From contig JALFXH010000122.1 in NCBI GenBank assembly GCA_022786965.1, positions 1-33,327 on the forward strand: DNA of 33,327 nucleotides, read 5' to 3'. How positions within the stretch are numbered: position 1 is the stretch's first letter; each line of letters opens with the position of its first letter. This stretch comes from Clostridiales bacterium (lineage in GTDB: Bacteria; Bacillota; Clostridia; Oscillospirales; Oscillospiraceae). Positions 15,705 to 24,961 of the stretch are shown piece after piece. The notes under the pieces were generated by a model, which was not told the origin of the DNA, searched no databases, and saw nothing but the letters and a program-made list of their open reading frames with translations. Position numbers and translations under genes: made by a program.

Positions 15705-15733
15705 AACCCGGAATGGCGGGGCCATTCCGGGTT
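15705..15733 (-). other. 13-bp hairpin after mmsB
   Basis: AACCCGGAATGGC (15705-15717), loop GGG, GCCATTCCGGGTT (15721-15733): a perfect 13-bp stem immediately downstream of the mmsB stop. On the minus strand it is not followed by T, so it is more likely a 3' stabiliser or processing site than a terminator. Confidence 0.6.
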
Positions 15734-15746
15734 GAGATGCTTAGGA

Positions 15747-16910
15747 TCAGCCCTTCTTGCGCTTGCTGACCAGGTCAACGGTAACGGCGCCCAGCAGCAC
15801 CATACCCTTGACGATCTTCTGGATGTTGGTGTCGTAGCCGGCCAGGGACATACCATTGTTCAGGATGCCCATGATGAAGGCGCCGACAACCGCGCCGATG
15901 ATGGTGCCCACGCCGCCGGAGGTAGCCGCGCCGCCGATGTAGCAGGAAGCGATGGCGTCCATTTCGAAGGAGTCACCGGCCTTGGGGGTAGCGGACTGGT
16001 TACGGGCGGACAGGACGATACCGGCAACAGCGGCCAGCAGGCCCATGTTGGCGTAGACCCAGAAGAAGACCTTCTTGGTGTTGATACCGGACAGCCGGGC
16101 AGCCTTGGCGTTGCCGCCCATGGCGTAGACCTGACGACCGGCAACAGTGTTGGTGGTGATGAAGTGGTAGATGCCCACCAGAATGGCCATCAGAACCAGA
16201 ACCACGGGGATGCCGTTGTAGTTGGCAAGCTTCCAGAAGAAGAACCAGACGATGCCGATGATGACGGCGTCCTTGACGATGAGCTGCCAGGCGGGAGCCA
16301 CGGGCAGGCCGTGCTTCTTGGCGGTGGCGACAGCCTTCATCTCGCCCAGAACGATGAGGACGGAGATGACAGCGGCAACAACCAGGCAGATCAGGTCAAC
16401 GCCGCCCACGGGGATGGTAGGCAGGAAGCCGGTGCCGATCCAGTTGTAGCTGGCGGGCAGGGGGCCCTTGGTCTGGGCCTTCAGGATGACGTAGCACAGG
16501 CCACGGCCCATCAGCATGGTAGCCAGGGTGACGATGAAGGGGGGGATCTCCAGCTCGGAGACGAAGAAGCCGACGAACACGCCGAAGGCAGCGCCCACAG
16601 CCAGAGCGGCCAGCATAGCCAGGGGAGTGCTGACGCCGAAGTCAACGATCAGCGTACCGGCAACAGCGCCGCAGGTAGCGACCACGGAGCCGACGCCCAG
16701 GTCGACGTTACCGGTCAGAACACACAGCAGCATACCGACGGCCAGGATGACCACGTAGCCGTTCTGCATGATCAGGTTGTTGATGTTCATGGGGGTCAGG
16801 TTCTTGCCCCCGGTCAGAATCGCGAAGAAAACGTAAACGACAATCAGCATGATCATCATGCCGTACTGTCTCATGTTCAGGGTTGCCTTCTTGCTGGTCT
16901 TGTTGCTCAT
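15747..16910 (-). CDS. mmsB: Multiple-monosaccharide ABC transporter permease
   Basis: 387 aa integral membrane protein with about ten spans, of the MmsB/GguB/XylH branch of BPD_transp_2 permeases. Family features: [12 protein letters not shown] (67-78) near the third span and the C-terminal [20 protein letters not shown] segment followed by GTIIGA. Its ATG overlaps the mmsA stop by 4 nt (ATGA). Together with MmsA and ChvE it should import a pentose, here presumably L-arabinose. Confidence 0.92.
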   Translation of the reverse strand: MSNKTSKKATLNMRQYGMMIMLIVVYVFFAILTGGKNLTPMNINNLIMQNGYVVILAVGMLLCVLTGNVDLGVGSVVATCGAVAGTLIVDFGVSTPLAMLAALAVGAAFGVFVGFFVSELEIPPFIVTLATMLMGRGLCYVILKAQTKGPLPASYNWIGTGFLPTIPVGGVDLICLVVAAVISVLIVLGEMKAVATAKKHGLPVAPAWQLIVKDAVIIGIVWFFFWKLANYNGIPVVLVLMAILVGIYHFITTNTVAGRQVYAMGGNAKAARLSGINTKKVFFWVYANMGLLAAVAGIVLSARNQSATPKAGDSFEMDAIASCYIGGAATSGGVGTIIGAVVGAFIMGILNNGMSLAGYDTNIQKIVKGMVLLGAVTVDLVSKRKKG

Positions 16911-18466
16911 GCTTCTACCTCTTCCTTTCTGTTGTGGGCCATGATGCAGCCCATGATGGCCTCCTGGGTGATCTCGTCGCCCTTCAGCTCGCCGGCGATT
17001 TCGCCTTCGTTGATAACGTAGGTCCGATCACAGGTGCCGATGATCTCGGGCATTTCAGAGGAAATAACGATAACTGCCTTGCCGGCCTTGGCCAGCTCAT
17101 TGATGACGCAGTAAATTTCGTACTTGGCGCCGACGTCGATACCACGGGTGGGCTCGTCCAGAATCAGCACGTCAGGCTCGGTAAGCATCCACTTTGCCAG
17201 AACCACCTTCTGCTGGTTGCCGCCGGACAGGGAGCCGACGGTCTGGTCGATGGAGTTGGTCTTGACGTTGATCTTGGTGCGGTATTCCTCGGAGCGAACC
17301 TTTTCCAGATTGTGGTCAACAATGCCGCTCTTGGAGAAGAACTCCCGCAGAGCGGACAGGGTCATGTTGAACTTGATGCTGTCGATGAGCACCAGACCGT
17401 AGGTCTTCCGGTCCTCGGACACGTAGGCCATCCGGTGCTTAATGGCGGTGCGGACGTCCTTCAGATCCACCGGCTCGCCCTTGATGAGGATGTCGCCGGA
17501 GATCTTCTGACCGTAGCTGCGTCCGAAGAGACTCATTGCCAGCTCCGTACGGCCAGCGCCCATCAGGCCAGCCAGGCCCACGACCTCACCGGCCCGGACC
17601 TGGAGGTTGATATCCTTCAGCATCTGACGATTGGCATCATCGGGATGGAAGACGTTCCAGTTCTTGACCTCAAAAATCACATCGCCGATGGGGCAGTCCT
17701 CCCGCTTGGGGTAGCGGTTGGTCAGCTCACGGCCCACCATGCCCTTGATGATCCGCTCCTCGGAGAAGTCGTCCTTGCCCTTTTCCAGGGTCTCGATGGA
17801 CTTGCCGTCGCGGATGATGGTGATGGAGTCGGCAACGTAGCTGATCTCATTGAGCTTGTGGGAGATGATGATGCAGGTGATGCCCTGGGCCTTCAGCTGC
17901 AGCATCAGCTCCAGCAGCTGGGCGGATTCCCGATCGTTCAGGGCGGCGGTGGGCTCGTCCAGAATCAACAGGTCACACTTCTTTCCGAGAGCCTTGGCGA
18001 TTTCGATCAGCTGCTGCTTGCCCACACCCAGGGTGTTCACGGGAACGTTGACGTTCTCGTTCTCCATACCCACCCGTTTCAGAAGCTCCTGCGCCTGCTT
18101 CCGGGTCTCGGTCCAGTCGATGACACCGCTCATCTTCTTGCGCTCGTTGCCCAGGAACACGTTCTCGGCGATGGACAGGTAGGGGCTGAGGGCCAGCTCC
18201 TGATGGATGATAACGATGCCCTTGGCCTCACTGTCGCGGAGGTTGCGGAACTTGCAGACCTCGCCGTTGTAAACGATGTCGCCGGAGTAGCTGCCATAGG
18301 GGTAGGTACCGGACAGAACGTTCATCAGGGTGGACTTACCTGCGCCGTTTTCGCCGCAGATTGCCATAATCTCGCCCTTTTTCACCTTCAGATTGACATC
18401 ATCCAGCGCTCTGAACCCGGAGAACTCCTTGACAATGTGGTTCATTTCCAAGATATATTCTGACAT
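16907..18466 (-). CDS. mmsA: Multiple-monosaccharide ABC transporter ATP-binding protein
   Basis: 519 aa with two ABC domains, as usual for sugar importers of the MmsA/GguA/XylG type. Domain 1: Walker [10 protein letters not shown] (38-46), Walker [12 protein letters not shown] (166-176), degenerate signature TLGVGKQQ (145-152). Domain 2: degenerate Walker [10 protein letters not shown] (300-308), signature LSGGNQQK (413-420), Walker [13 protein letters not shown] (433-444). AAGGAG precedes the ATG. It lies about 115 nt after chvE, with strong hairpins between them. Confidence 0.95.
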   Translation of the reverse strand: MSEYILEMNHIVKEFSGFRALDDVNLKVKKGEIMAICGENGAGKSTLMNVLSGTYPYGSYSGDIVYNGEVCKFRNLRDSEAKGIVIIHQELALSPYLSIAENVFLGNERKKMSGVIDWTETRKQAQELLKRVGMENENVNVPVNTLGVGKQQLIEIAKALGKKCDLLILDEPTAALNDRESAQLLELMLQLKAQGITCIIISHKLNEISYVADSITIIRDGKSIETLEKGKDDFSEERIIKGMVGRELTNRYPKREDCPIGDVIFEVKNWNVFHPDDANRQMLKDINLQVRAGEVVGLAGLMGAGRTELAMSLFGRSYGQKISGDILIKGEPVDLKDVRTAIKHRMAYVSEDRKTYGLVLIDSIKFNMTLSALREFFSKSGIVDHNLEKVRSEEYRTKINVKTNSIDQTVGSLSGGNQQKVVLAKWMLTEPDVLILDEPTRGIDVGAKYEIYCVINELAKAGKAVIVISSEMPEIIGTCDRTYVINEGEIAGELKGDEITQEAIMGCIMAHNRKEEVEA

Positions 18467-18483
18467 TCTTTCGACTCCTTTTT

Positions 18484-18559
18484 GCCGCCGCGGAACGCGG
18501 CGTTTCTAGGGGGGGTGCTGATGTTAAGAGAAGAGGCGGCGGCAGAGCCGCCGCCTCTT
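18484..18559 (-). other. Two GC-rich hairpins between chvE and mmsA
   Basis: AAGAGGCGGCGGC (18531-18543), loop AGA, GCCGCCGCCTCTT (18547-18559) is a perfect 13-bp stem; GCCGCG/CGCGGC (about 18487-18501) is a second. The tail on the minus strand (CTCTTAACATC) is only weakly T-rich, so partial termination or 3' protection of the chvE message is likely. This would fit the usual excess of binding protein over the ATPase and permease. Confidence 0.6.
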
Positions 18560-18580
18560 GCGGGAATGTGTCGGGAGAAA

Positions 18581-19651
18581 TTAGCCGGCCAGCTCCTCAG
18601 CGGTGTAGTAGCCGCCGCCGATCAGCAGTTCCTCGTAGTTGCTCTGGTCAACAGCCACGGGGGTGCACAGGTAGGAGGGAACGACCATCACGTTGTTGTT
18701 GTAGGTGGTGGTGTCGTTGATCTCGGGCTCGGTGCCGTTCAGAACGGCCTCGACCATGGTAACGCACTTCTCAGCCAGCAGACGAGTGTCCTTGTAGATG
18801 GACATGGTCTGATAACCGGCGATGATGTTCTTGGAAGCCATCAGCTCGGCGTCCTGACCGGTGATCAGGGGCCAGTTGTCCAGGGTGTAGCCAGCGCCTT
18901 CCAGAGCGGAGCGGCAGCCGTAAGCGAAGCCATCGAAAGCGGTAGCGCAGATGTCCAGATCCTCGTCAGCGTAGAAGCCGGACAGGTAGTTCTCACACCA
19001 CTGCTGAGCGGTCTCCTGAGACCAACGCAGGATGCAGGTGTCCTCGAAGGAGGTACGGCCGGTCTTGCAGACCAGGGTGCCCTTGTCCAGGTAGGGCTGC
19101 AGAACCTTCATCAGGCCTCTGTGCAGCAGAACAGCGTTGTTGTCGTCGGGGGAGCCCATGAAGAACTCGATGGTGTAGGTTTCGGTGGTGTTGGCCAGAT
19201 CCTTAGCCTTCTCGATGTACTCGCCGATAGCCCGGCCCACGCCCTCGTTATCGAAGGAAGCGTAGTAGGAAACAGCGTCGGTGTCCATCAGCAGACGGTC
19301 GTAAGCGATGATGGGAATGCCGGCCTGCTTGGCCTGAGCCTCAACGCCGGTCAGAGCGCCGGAGTCGATGGCGGCGATAACCAGGCAGTCAACCTTCTGG
19401 GAGATCATGTTCTCAATCTGGGAAACCTGAGCCTGAACATCGTCCTCAGCGTACTGCAGGATAACGGTGTAGCCCTTCTCCTCCAGCTGAGCCTTCATGT
19501 TGGCGCCGTCCTTGATCCAGCGCTCGGAAGACTGGGTGGGCATTGCGATACCGACGGTCTTGCCGCCCTTATTGGAGCCGCCGTTGCCGCCGCAGGCGGC
19601 CAGAGACAGGACCATCATCAGAGCGAGGACCAGTGCAATAATCTTCTTCAT
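18581..19651 (-). CDS. chvE: Sugar-binding lipoprotein of the multiple-monosaccharide importer
   Basis: 356 aa. Signal peptide with lipobox LAAC (17-20), a short Gly/Asn linker, then a type-I periplasmic-binding fold (Peripla_BP_4): TVGIAMPTQSSERWIKDG, DCLVIAAIDSGALTG, IPIIAYDRLLMDTDAVSYY and PLITGQDAELMASKNI. These are hallmarks of ChvE-type proteins, which bind arabinose, xylose, galactose or glucose. First gene of the arabinose operon, with its own promoter and AAGGAG ribosome site, divergent from araR. L-arabinose is inferred from araBAD downstream. Confidence 0.95.
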   Translation of the reverse strand: MKKIIALVLALMMVLSLAACGGNGGSNKGGKTVGIAMPTQSSERWIKDGANMKAQLEEKGYTVILQYAEDDVQAQVSQIENMISQKVDCLVIAAIDSGALTGVEAQAKQAGIPIIAYDRLLMDTDAVSYYASFDNEGVGRAIGEYIEKAKDLANTTETYTIEFFMGSPDDNNAVLLHRGLMKVLQPYLDKGTLVCKTGRTSFEDTCILRWSQETAQQWCENYLSGFYADEDLDICATAFDGFAYGCRSALEGAGYTLDNWPLITGQDAELMASKNIIAGYQTMSIYKDTRLLAEKCVTMVEAVLNGTEPEINDTTTYNNNVMVVPSYLCTPVAVDQSNYEELLIGGGYYTAEELAG

Positions 19652-19706
19652 TGATTCATACTCCTTACAATTTTTTTGCCGGGTTTGCGTCCGGCTTTAT
19701 GCACCA

Positions 19707-19736
19707 AGTATACACCCAGAAAATGGCTCTTGTCAA
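19707..19736 (-). promoter_or_regulatory. Promoter of the arabinose operon
   Basis: Minus strand TTGACA (19736-19731), 18-bp spacer, TATACT (19712-19707). The leader is about 50 nt and contains a GCCGG/CCGGC stem (19678-19695). An AATTGGTACG sequence starts 1 bp beyond the -35 box. Confidence 0.82.
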
Positions 19737-19737
19737 G

Positions 19738-20104
19738 AATTGGTACGTTTTTTGCGCTTTTTCGTATAGTTGGACAATACAAATTTTCATTATCAGGACA
19801 CAAATGCGAACATAATTGGTTTAGCTTACCAATTTAGTATCTATATATTTAATAAAACATTAAATATACGATATAATTTATCAAAATCAACTATAATTTG
19901 CAATGGCGGTTTTGAAACTGCTTCTTGACATATTTCACAAACAGACCGGTTTGAAGGGGCCGGCTTTTGACGGTTTGCGGGACGGTTGTAAAAATAATGC
20001 TGGCATCCTGCACAATCATTTCAAGGATTTTCGGAAGCAGAACACCGGAGAACCCAAAATTAAATACAAATAATCAGAACGAAAAAATACAAATAAATAC
20101 AAAT
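19738..20104. promoter_or_regulatory. Operator-rich region between araR and chvE
   Basis: AT-rich, non-coding; the whole gap is 570 bp. Candidate sites: AATTGGTACG (19738-19747) next to the chvE -35 box; the palindrome AATTGGT-7-ACCAATT (19814-19834); a 10-bp inverted repeat TATATTTAAT-5-ATTAAATATA (19844-19868); and three AAATACAAAT repeats (20062-20071, 20085-20094, 20095-20104, the last two in tandem). B. subtilis AraR recognises palindromes ending in TACAAAT, so the last group could be AraR half-sites. Which site is used is inference. Confidence 0.5.
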
Positions 20105-20161
20105 TTCGACAAGAACTATACGCATGAAAAAAGATTTTGCCAAAATTTCGGAAAAACAGGG

Positions 20162-20190
20162 TTCGGTTTTCGGGGAAAATATGATATAGT
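20162..20190 (+). promoter_or_regulatory. Likely araR promoter
   Basis: TATAGT (20185-20190) preceded at 17 bp by TTCGGT (20162-20167), a weak -35. The leader to the ATG at 20222 would be about 25 nt, with GGGGTGAG as a modest ribosome site. The weak promoter fits a regulator gene. Confidence 0.45.
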
Positions 20191-20221
20191 AGTGTAGATT
20201 ATGAATCCGGGGTGAGAATCC

Positions 20222-21289
20222 ATGCCAGCGAAATACATTCAGATGTCAAATACCCTCAGAACCGCTATCACCGAGGGAGAATACAAATCAGGCAGCCGCC
20301 TGCCCACGGAGCAGCAGCTCATGGAGCAGTTCGGCGTCAGCCGCCAGACGGTGCGCAATGCCCTTGAAATCCTGACCAAGGAGGGTCTGATCCAGCGCCG
20401 CCAGGGCAGCGGCACCGTGGTGCTGGAGCAAAAGCCCAAGTCTGAGAACAATACCATCGCCATCGTCATCAGCTTTGCCAACAGCTATATTTTCCCGTCT
20501 CTACTGATGGACGCCCAGCAGGTGCTGCTGGAAAACGGCTTCTCCGCTCTGGTCTACGGCACAGACAACCAGTTTGAGAAGGAGCGGAAAATTCTGCTTC
20601 AGCTGCTGGAGCACCCGGTGCGGGGCATGATTGTGGAGGGCACCAAGTCGGCCCTGCCCAATCCCAATCTGGACCTGTACCGGCAGCTGCGGGATTCCGG
20701 GGTGCCCATGGTGTTTCTCCACAGCTGCTATCCGGAGCTTTCCGCCCCGGTTTTCCGGGACGATGACGAAAGCGGCGGATACCTGGCGGCCCAGCATCTG
20801 CTGCAGAAGGGGCACACCCGCATCGGCGGCATCTTCAAGCTGGACGACCGGCAGGGTATTCTGCGGTTTTCCGGCATGATGCACGCTCTGAAGGACGCGG
20901 AGGTGTCGTTTCAGGAGGAAAGCATCTTCTGGTACGACACCAACCAGCGGGTGTCGCTGGTGGAACAGGGGGCTACCGGCTGGCTGGAGGATTATGCCGC
21001 CCAGCTGGTCCGCAGCTGCACCGCGGTGATCTGCTATAATGATGAAATCGCCTACCGGCTGCTGGATATTCTGCTCCATGCCGGGGTGCGGGTGCCCCAG
21101 CAGCTGTCCATTATCAGCTTCGACAACAGCCATTACAGCAGCCTGGGGGCGGTGGGTCTGACCAGCTTGGCCCCGGACCCGGGGAGACTGGGCACCCTCT
21201 CAGCCCAGGGAATTCTGGAGCTTGTCCGAGGGAAACAGGCCCAGAGCCAGAAGCTGCCCTGGAAGCTGGTGACCCGGAAGAGCACCTGA
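20222..21289 (+). CDS. araR: Arabinose operon regulator, GntR-LacI hybrid
   Basis: 355 aa. Residues 4-66 are a GntR-type winged helix (SRLPTEQQLMEQFGVSRQTV and RRQGSGTVV); residues 76-350 are a LacI/periplasmic-binding-type effector domain (AIVISFANSYIFPSLL, GGYLAAQHLLQKGHTRIGGI and a C-terminal LSIISFDN). This hybrid layout is that of AraR, the L-arabinose-responsive repressor of Firmicutes. It is divergent from the chvE-mmsAB-araBAD operon, which it presumably represses until arabinose is bound. No obvious terminator follows; the next promoter is 100 bp downstream. Confidence 0.92.
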   Translation: MPAKYIQMSNTLRTAITEGEYKSGSRLPTEQQLMEQFGVSRQTVRNALEILTKEGLIQRRQGSGTVVLEQKPKSENNTIAIVISFANSYIFPSLLMDAQQVLLENGFSALVYGTDNQFEKERKILLQLLEHPVRGMIVEGTKSALPNPNLDLYRQLRDSGVPMVFLHSCYPELSAPVFRDDDESGGYLAAQHLLQKGHTRIGGIFKLDDRQGILRFSGMMHALKDAEVSFQEESIFWYDTNQRVSLVEQGATGWLEDYAAQLVRSCTAVICYNDEIAYRLLDILLHAGVRVPQQLSIISFDNSHYSSLGAVGLTSLAPDPGRLGTLSAQGILELVRGKQAQSQKLPWKLVTRKST

Positions 21290-21388
21290 CGGGAGTGCCT
21301 TTGCTGGAAGGACATTTGTCCTCTGCACAAAACATGAGACATTTTTCCGCTGATCTTTTGTGGTTTTGCCGAAATTTGGCAGGAACTA

Positions 21389-21418
21389 TTGACAGGCAGA
21401 CGGCGGAAAGGCTATACT
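21389..21418 (+). promoter_or_regulatory. Promoter of the alanine/glycine symporter gene
   Basis: TTGACA (21389-21394), 18-bp spacer, TATACT (21413-21418). The leader is about 70 nt. Confidence 0.8.
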
Positions 21419-21437
21419 GCTTCCATCATACGGCAGC

Positions 21438-21478
21438 GACGTCGTATCCACCATAGGGATACGGCGTCTATTTTTATA
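21438..21478 (+). terminator. Leader hairpin, possible attenuator, before the symporter gene
   Basis: GACGTCGTATCC (21438-21449) pairs with GGATACGGCGTC (21457-21468) with one wobble, loop of 7 nt, then TATTTTTATA. It lies between promoter and start codon. The T-run is interrupted, so it may be a weak attenuator or a 5' stabiliser. Confidence 0.45.
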
Positions 21479-21494
21479 GAAGAGAGGAAATTCT

Positions 21495-22997
21495 ATGCTC
21501 GATATGATTACGCAAGTCAACGGCACGCTGAACGGCATCGTCTGGGGCTGGCCGGCCCTGATCCTGCTTGCTTTCGTGGGCGTGCTCACCACCTGCATCA
21601 CAAAGTGCTTCCAGGTCAGCCACTTCGGCCACTGGATCAAAAACACCATCGGCGCAATTTTCCGCGACAGCGAGGTTACCAGCCATACCGAGGACCGCTC
21701 CATCTCCCAGTTCCAGAGCCTGTGCACCGCGCTGGCGGCCACGGTGGGAACCGGCAACATCGTGGGCGTAGCGGGCGCGATCTTAGTGGGCGGCCCCGGC
21801 GCAGTGTTCTGGATGTGGCTGATTGCCTTCTTCGGCATGATGACTAACTACTCCGAGAACGTGCTGGGCATTTTCTACCGCCGAAAGAACGAGCAGGGCG
21901 AGTGGTGCGGCGGCGCCATGTACTACCTGCGGGACGGCCTGGGCGCGAAAAAGGGCTGCAAACAGATAGGCACGATTCTCGCGGTGGCCTTCTCTGTATT
22001 CTGCCTCCTGGCATCCTTCGGTATCGGCAACATGACTCAGGTCAACTCCATCTCCGGCAATCTGGAAACGGTGTTCGGCCTGCCCACCTGGGTTTCCGGC
22101 GTCATGCTTCTGATTCTGGTGGGTATGGTTGTTGTGGGCGGTCTGAAGCGCATTGCCTCCGTCACTGAGAAGATTGTCCCCTTTATGGTGATTATCTATA
22201 TGATCGGCACCATTGTCATTCTGATTATGAATATCCGGATGGTTCCCGTGGTGTTTGCGTCGATTTTCAAGGGCGCTTTTGCATTCCGCGCTGCCGGCGG
22301 CGGCATCGTGGGCTACGGCATGAAGCTGGCCATCGAGCAGGGCATGAAGCGGGGCGTGTTCTCCAATGAGGCTGGCCTTGGTTCCTCTGTTATGGTTCAC
22401 TCCAACTCCAATGTCCGGGAGCCTGTCCGACAGGGTATGTGGGGCATCTTTGAGGTCTTTGCCGATACCATGATCGTGTGCACCCTCACCGCCTTTACCG
22501 TTCTGTCCTCCGGCCTGGTGGATTTGGAAACCGGTGTTGCGGTGGCGGAATGCGGCGGCGTGGCCCTGACCAAGGCCAACGTAGTCAGCACAGTATTCAC
22601 CATGTACTTTGGCCGGTTGGGCGGTGTATTTGTGGCCATCGCCATCATGCTCTTCGCCTACTCCACCGTGCTTGGCTGGAGCCACTACGGCTCCAAGGCC
22701 TGCGAGTATCTCTTCGGCACCAGGTCCACCATCGTCTACCGGGTAATCTTCGTGATTGCCACCTTCGGCGGTGCTGTCATGGGCGAGAACCTGGCCTGGG
22801 ACATTGCCGATACTCTCAACGGCATGATGATGATTCCCAACCTCATCGGCGTCATCGTCCTGTCCCCCATCGTGTACAGGATTACAAAGAATTATGTAAA
22901 CCGGAAGATCAAAAACGAGAATGTCGAGCCCATGCTGTCCAACTTTGCCGACATTCAGGCGGAAGCTGCCGAAGCCGTCGCCAACGGCGCGGAATAA
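21495..22997 (+). CDS. Sodium:alanine/glycine symporter (AGCS family)
   Basis: 500 aa with about ten or eleven membrane spans. Family hallmarks: TALAATVGTGNIVGVAGAI near residues 78-96, GGPGAVFWMW, the GGAMYYLRDGLG segment and FSNEAGLGSS in the second half. It takes up D/L-alanine or glycine with Na+ (or H+). GAGAGGAAA precedes the ATG. It is a stand-alone gene with its own promoter and terminator. Substrate preference cannot be read from sequence. Confidence 0.94.
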   Translation: MLDMITQVNGTLNGIVWGWPALILLAFVGVLTTCITKCFQVSHFGHWIKNTIGAIFRDSEVTSHTEDRSISQFQSLCTALAATVGTGNIVGVAGAILVGGPGAVFWMWLIAFFGMMTNYSENVLGIFYRRKNEQGEWCGGAMYYLRDGLGAKKGCKQIGTILAVAFSVFCLLASFGIGNMTQVNSISGNLETVFGLPTWVSGVMLLILVGMVVVGGLKRIASVTEKIVPFMVIIYMIGTIVILIMNIRMVPVVFASIFKGAFAFRAAGGGIVGYGMKLAIEQGMKRGVFSNEAGLGSSVMVHSNSNVREPVRQGMWGIFEVFADTMIVCTLTAFTVLSSGLVDLETGVAVAECGGVALTKANVVSTVFTMYFGRLGGVFVAIAIMLFAYSTVLGWSHYGSKACEYLFGTRSTIVYRVIFVIATFGGAVMGENLAWDIADTLNGMMMIPNLIGVIVLSPIVYRITKNYVNRKIKNENVEPMLSNFADIQAEAAEAVANGAE

Positions 22998-23012
22998 TCC
23001 CTCATATATACG

Positions 23013-23053
23013 AAAATCGCCTGAGTGAAATTGCTCCACGCAGGCGATTTTTT
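23013..23053. terminator. Bidirectional terminator between symporter and prfC
   Basis: AAAATCGCCTG (23013-23023) pairs with CAGGCGATTTT (23041-23051) with a 17-nt loop; T-run continues to 23053. A-rich on the left side, so it can serve both convergent genes. Confidence 0.8.
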
Positions 23054-23060
23054 GAGTAAT

Positions 23061-23090
23061 TGTCAACTGTCAACTATCAACTGTCAACTG
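23061..23090. repeat. Short tandem heptamer repeat
   Basis: Four copies of a 7-bp unit: TGTCAAC, TGTCAAC, TATCAAC, TGTCAAC, then TG. It lies between the terminator and the end of prfC. Function unknown; such heptamers recur in Clostridia intergenic DNA, from memory. Confidence 0.7.
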
Positions 23091-23094
23091 AATC

Positions 23095-24687
23095 TTACCC
23101 TTCCTGTACCACGATCTCGGATACCTTCAGGCCCGGGTTCCGGCGGCAGGTGAAGTCAATGGCCCAGAAGCTGCTGAACACCATCAGGTTCCGGCCCCGG
23201 TAGTCCTCCAGAAGCTCCGCGTCGCTGCCCAGGTTCAGGTCGCCCAGATCCCCGGGATACTCGTCAATCAGGCGGATCTCCTCGTAAGGCAGGGTCTCCA
23301 TCCGCAGGTCAACACCGTACTCGTTTTTCATGCGGTACTGGAACACCTCCAGCTGCAGAACGCCCACCACGCCCACGATGACCTCCTCCATACCGGAGTT
23401 GGGAAGCTTGAAGATCTGAATGGCGCCCTCCTGGGCGATCTGCTCCGTGCCCTTGACAAACTGCTTGCGCTTCATGGAGTCCTTGGCGGACACCCGGCAG
23501 AAGTGCTCCGGGGCGAAGGTGGGGATACCGGAGTAGGTGAACTTTTTGCCCGGCACGGTGATGGTGTCGCCGATGGCGAAGATGCCCGGGTCAAACACGC
23601 CGATGACGTCCCCGGCGTAGGCTTCCTCCACGATTTCCCGCTCCGCGGCCATCAGCTGCTGGGGCTGGGAAAGCCGCATTTTTTTGTTGCCCTGCACATG
23701 GAAATACTCCGCGTCCCGGGAGAACTTGCCGGAGCAGATGCGCATAAAGGCAAGGCGGTCCCGGTGGGCTTTGTTCATATTGGCCTGAATTTTGAAGACA
23801 AAGGCGGAAAAATCCGGGTCAAAGGTGTCGATAAGTCCGCAGTCCGCCGTCCGGGGCAGGGGAGGCGGGGTCAGCTTCAAAAACGCCTCCAGGAACGGCT
23901 CGATGCCGAAGTTGGTCAGAGCGGAGCCGAAGAACACCGGGGACAGTTGGCCGTTGCGGACGGCTTCCACGTCCATTTCCCGCCCGGCGGACAGAAGCTC
24001 TACATCGTCAATGAGCTGCTGGTGCTTTGCTTCACTGTCCAGCAGAGTGGCGACCTGGGGGTCATAGAGATCGACGGACAGCTTGTCCGCCCGGGACTTG
24101 CCGTTCACGCCGGAGAAGAACAGAAGCTCCGCCTTCTCCCGGTCGTAGACGCCCTGAAAATCCTTGCCGCAGCCGATGGGCCAGTTCATGGCATAGGTCT
24201 CAATGCCCAGCTCCCGCTCCACCTCGTCCAGCAGGTCAAAGGGGTCCTTGGTTTCCCGGTCCATTTTGTTGACGAAGGTAAAAATAGGAATGTGCCGCAT
24301 GGCGCAGACCTTGAACAGCTTCCTCGTCTGGGGCTCCACACCTTTTGCGCCGTCGATGACCATGACGGCGGAGTCCGCCGCCATCAGGGTGCGGTAGGTG
24401 TCCTCAGAGAAGTCCTGGTGGCCCGGGGTGTCCAGAATGTTGATGCAGAAGCCCTCGTACTGGAACTGCATGACAGAGGACGTGACGGAAATACCACGCT
24501 GCTTCTCAATCTCCATCCAGTCGGAGGTGGCGGCCCGGGAATTCTTCTTGCCCTTGACCACGCCGGCCTGGGCAATAGCGCCGCCGTAGAGCAGAAATTT
24601 TTCGGTTAAGGTGGTTTTACCGGCGTCGGGGTGGGAGATAATGGCGAAGGTCCGCCGCCGGCTGATTTCTTCCTGTAGTGTAGACAT
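23095..24687 (-). CDS. prfC: Peptide chain release factor 3
   Basis: 530 aa GTPase that removes RF1/RF2 from the ribosome after termination. The translation-factor GTPase domain shows G1 SHPDAGKTT (18-26), RGISVTSS (G2 area), DTPGHQDF (G3) and NKMD (G4), followed by the domain II/III sequence typical of RF3 (ending FSSFWAIDF and VSEIVVQEG). Start taken at 24687 because GGAGG lies 8 nt upstream; an ATG seven codons earlier would have the ribosome site inside the coding sequence. Monocistronic. Confidence 0.96.
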   Translation of the reverse strand: MSTLQEEISRRRTFAIISHPDAGKTTLTEKFLLYGGAIAQAGVVKGKKNSRAATSDWMEIEKQRGISVTSSVMQFQYEGFCINILDTPGHQDFSEDTYRTLMAADSAVMVIDGAKGVEPQTRKLFKVCAMRHIPIFTFVNKMDRETKDPFDLLDEVERELGIETYAMNWPIGCGKDFQGVYDREKAELLFFSGVNGKSRADKLSVDLYDPQVATLLDSEAKHQQLIDDVELLSAGREMDVEAVRNGQLSPVFFGSALTNFGIEPFLEAFLKLTPPPLPRTADCGLIDTFDPDFSAFVFKIQANMNKAHRDRLAFMRICSGKFSRDAEYFHVQGNKKMRLSQPQQLMAAEREIVEEAYAGDVIGVFDPGIFAIGDTITVPGKKFTYSGIPTFAPEHFCRVSAKDSMKRKQFVKGTEQIAQEGAIQIFKLPNSGMEEVIVGVVGVLQLEVFQYRMKNEYGVDLRMETLPYEEIRLIDEYPGDLGDLNLGSDAELLEDYRGRNLMVFSSFWAIDFTCRRNPGLKVSEIVVQEG

Positions 24688-24831
24688 TTGTTTTCCCTCC
24701 ATAATCATTAGTCGTTCACAAAACCGGAGGGACTTCTAAATGGGAGCGGAATAATACATAAAGCCTCCAAATCGGTCAGTTTTCTTTCAAATCAATTCAG
24801 TTTACCACAGATTTATCGGATTTACAAGGGG

Positions 24832-24878
24832 CGAAAAGAAATTATTCCAGTCAAGCGGGTCTGCTGCGTTTTTCGCAG
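24832..24878. repeat. Second copy of the two-module repeat, modules in swapped order
   Basis: Inverted module A (24832-24855) matches 11481-11504 over 24 bases without mismatch. It is followed by inverted module B (24856-24878), which matches 11505-11526 closely. In the same orientation the order is A-B at 11481 and B-A here, as if cut at different points from a tandem array. Confidence 0.6.
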
Positions 24879-24924
24879 CGATGCCGTTGACCGCGAGACC
24901 CCTGTCTCTATAGAAAAGTTGTCG

Positions 24925-24961
24925 AAAACCCCAGTTCTGCGTCAAGCAAAACTGGGGTTTT
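24925..24961 (-). terminator. Terminator downstream of the DUF1576-like gene
   Basis: AAAACCCCAGTT (24925-24936) pairs with AACTGGGGTTTT (24950-24961), a 12-bp stem with a 13-nt loop. T-tracts lie on both sides, so it can act in either direction. It is about 130 nt beyond the stop of the minus-strand gene. Confidence 0.7.
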
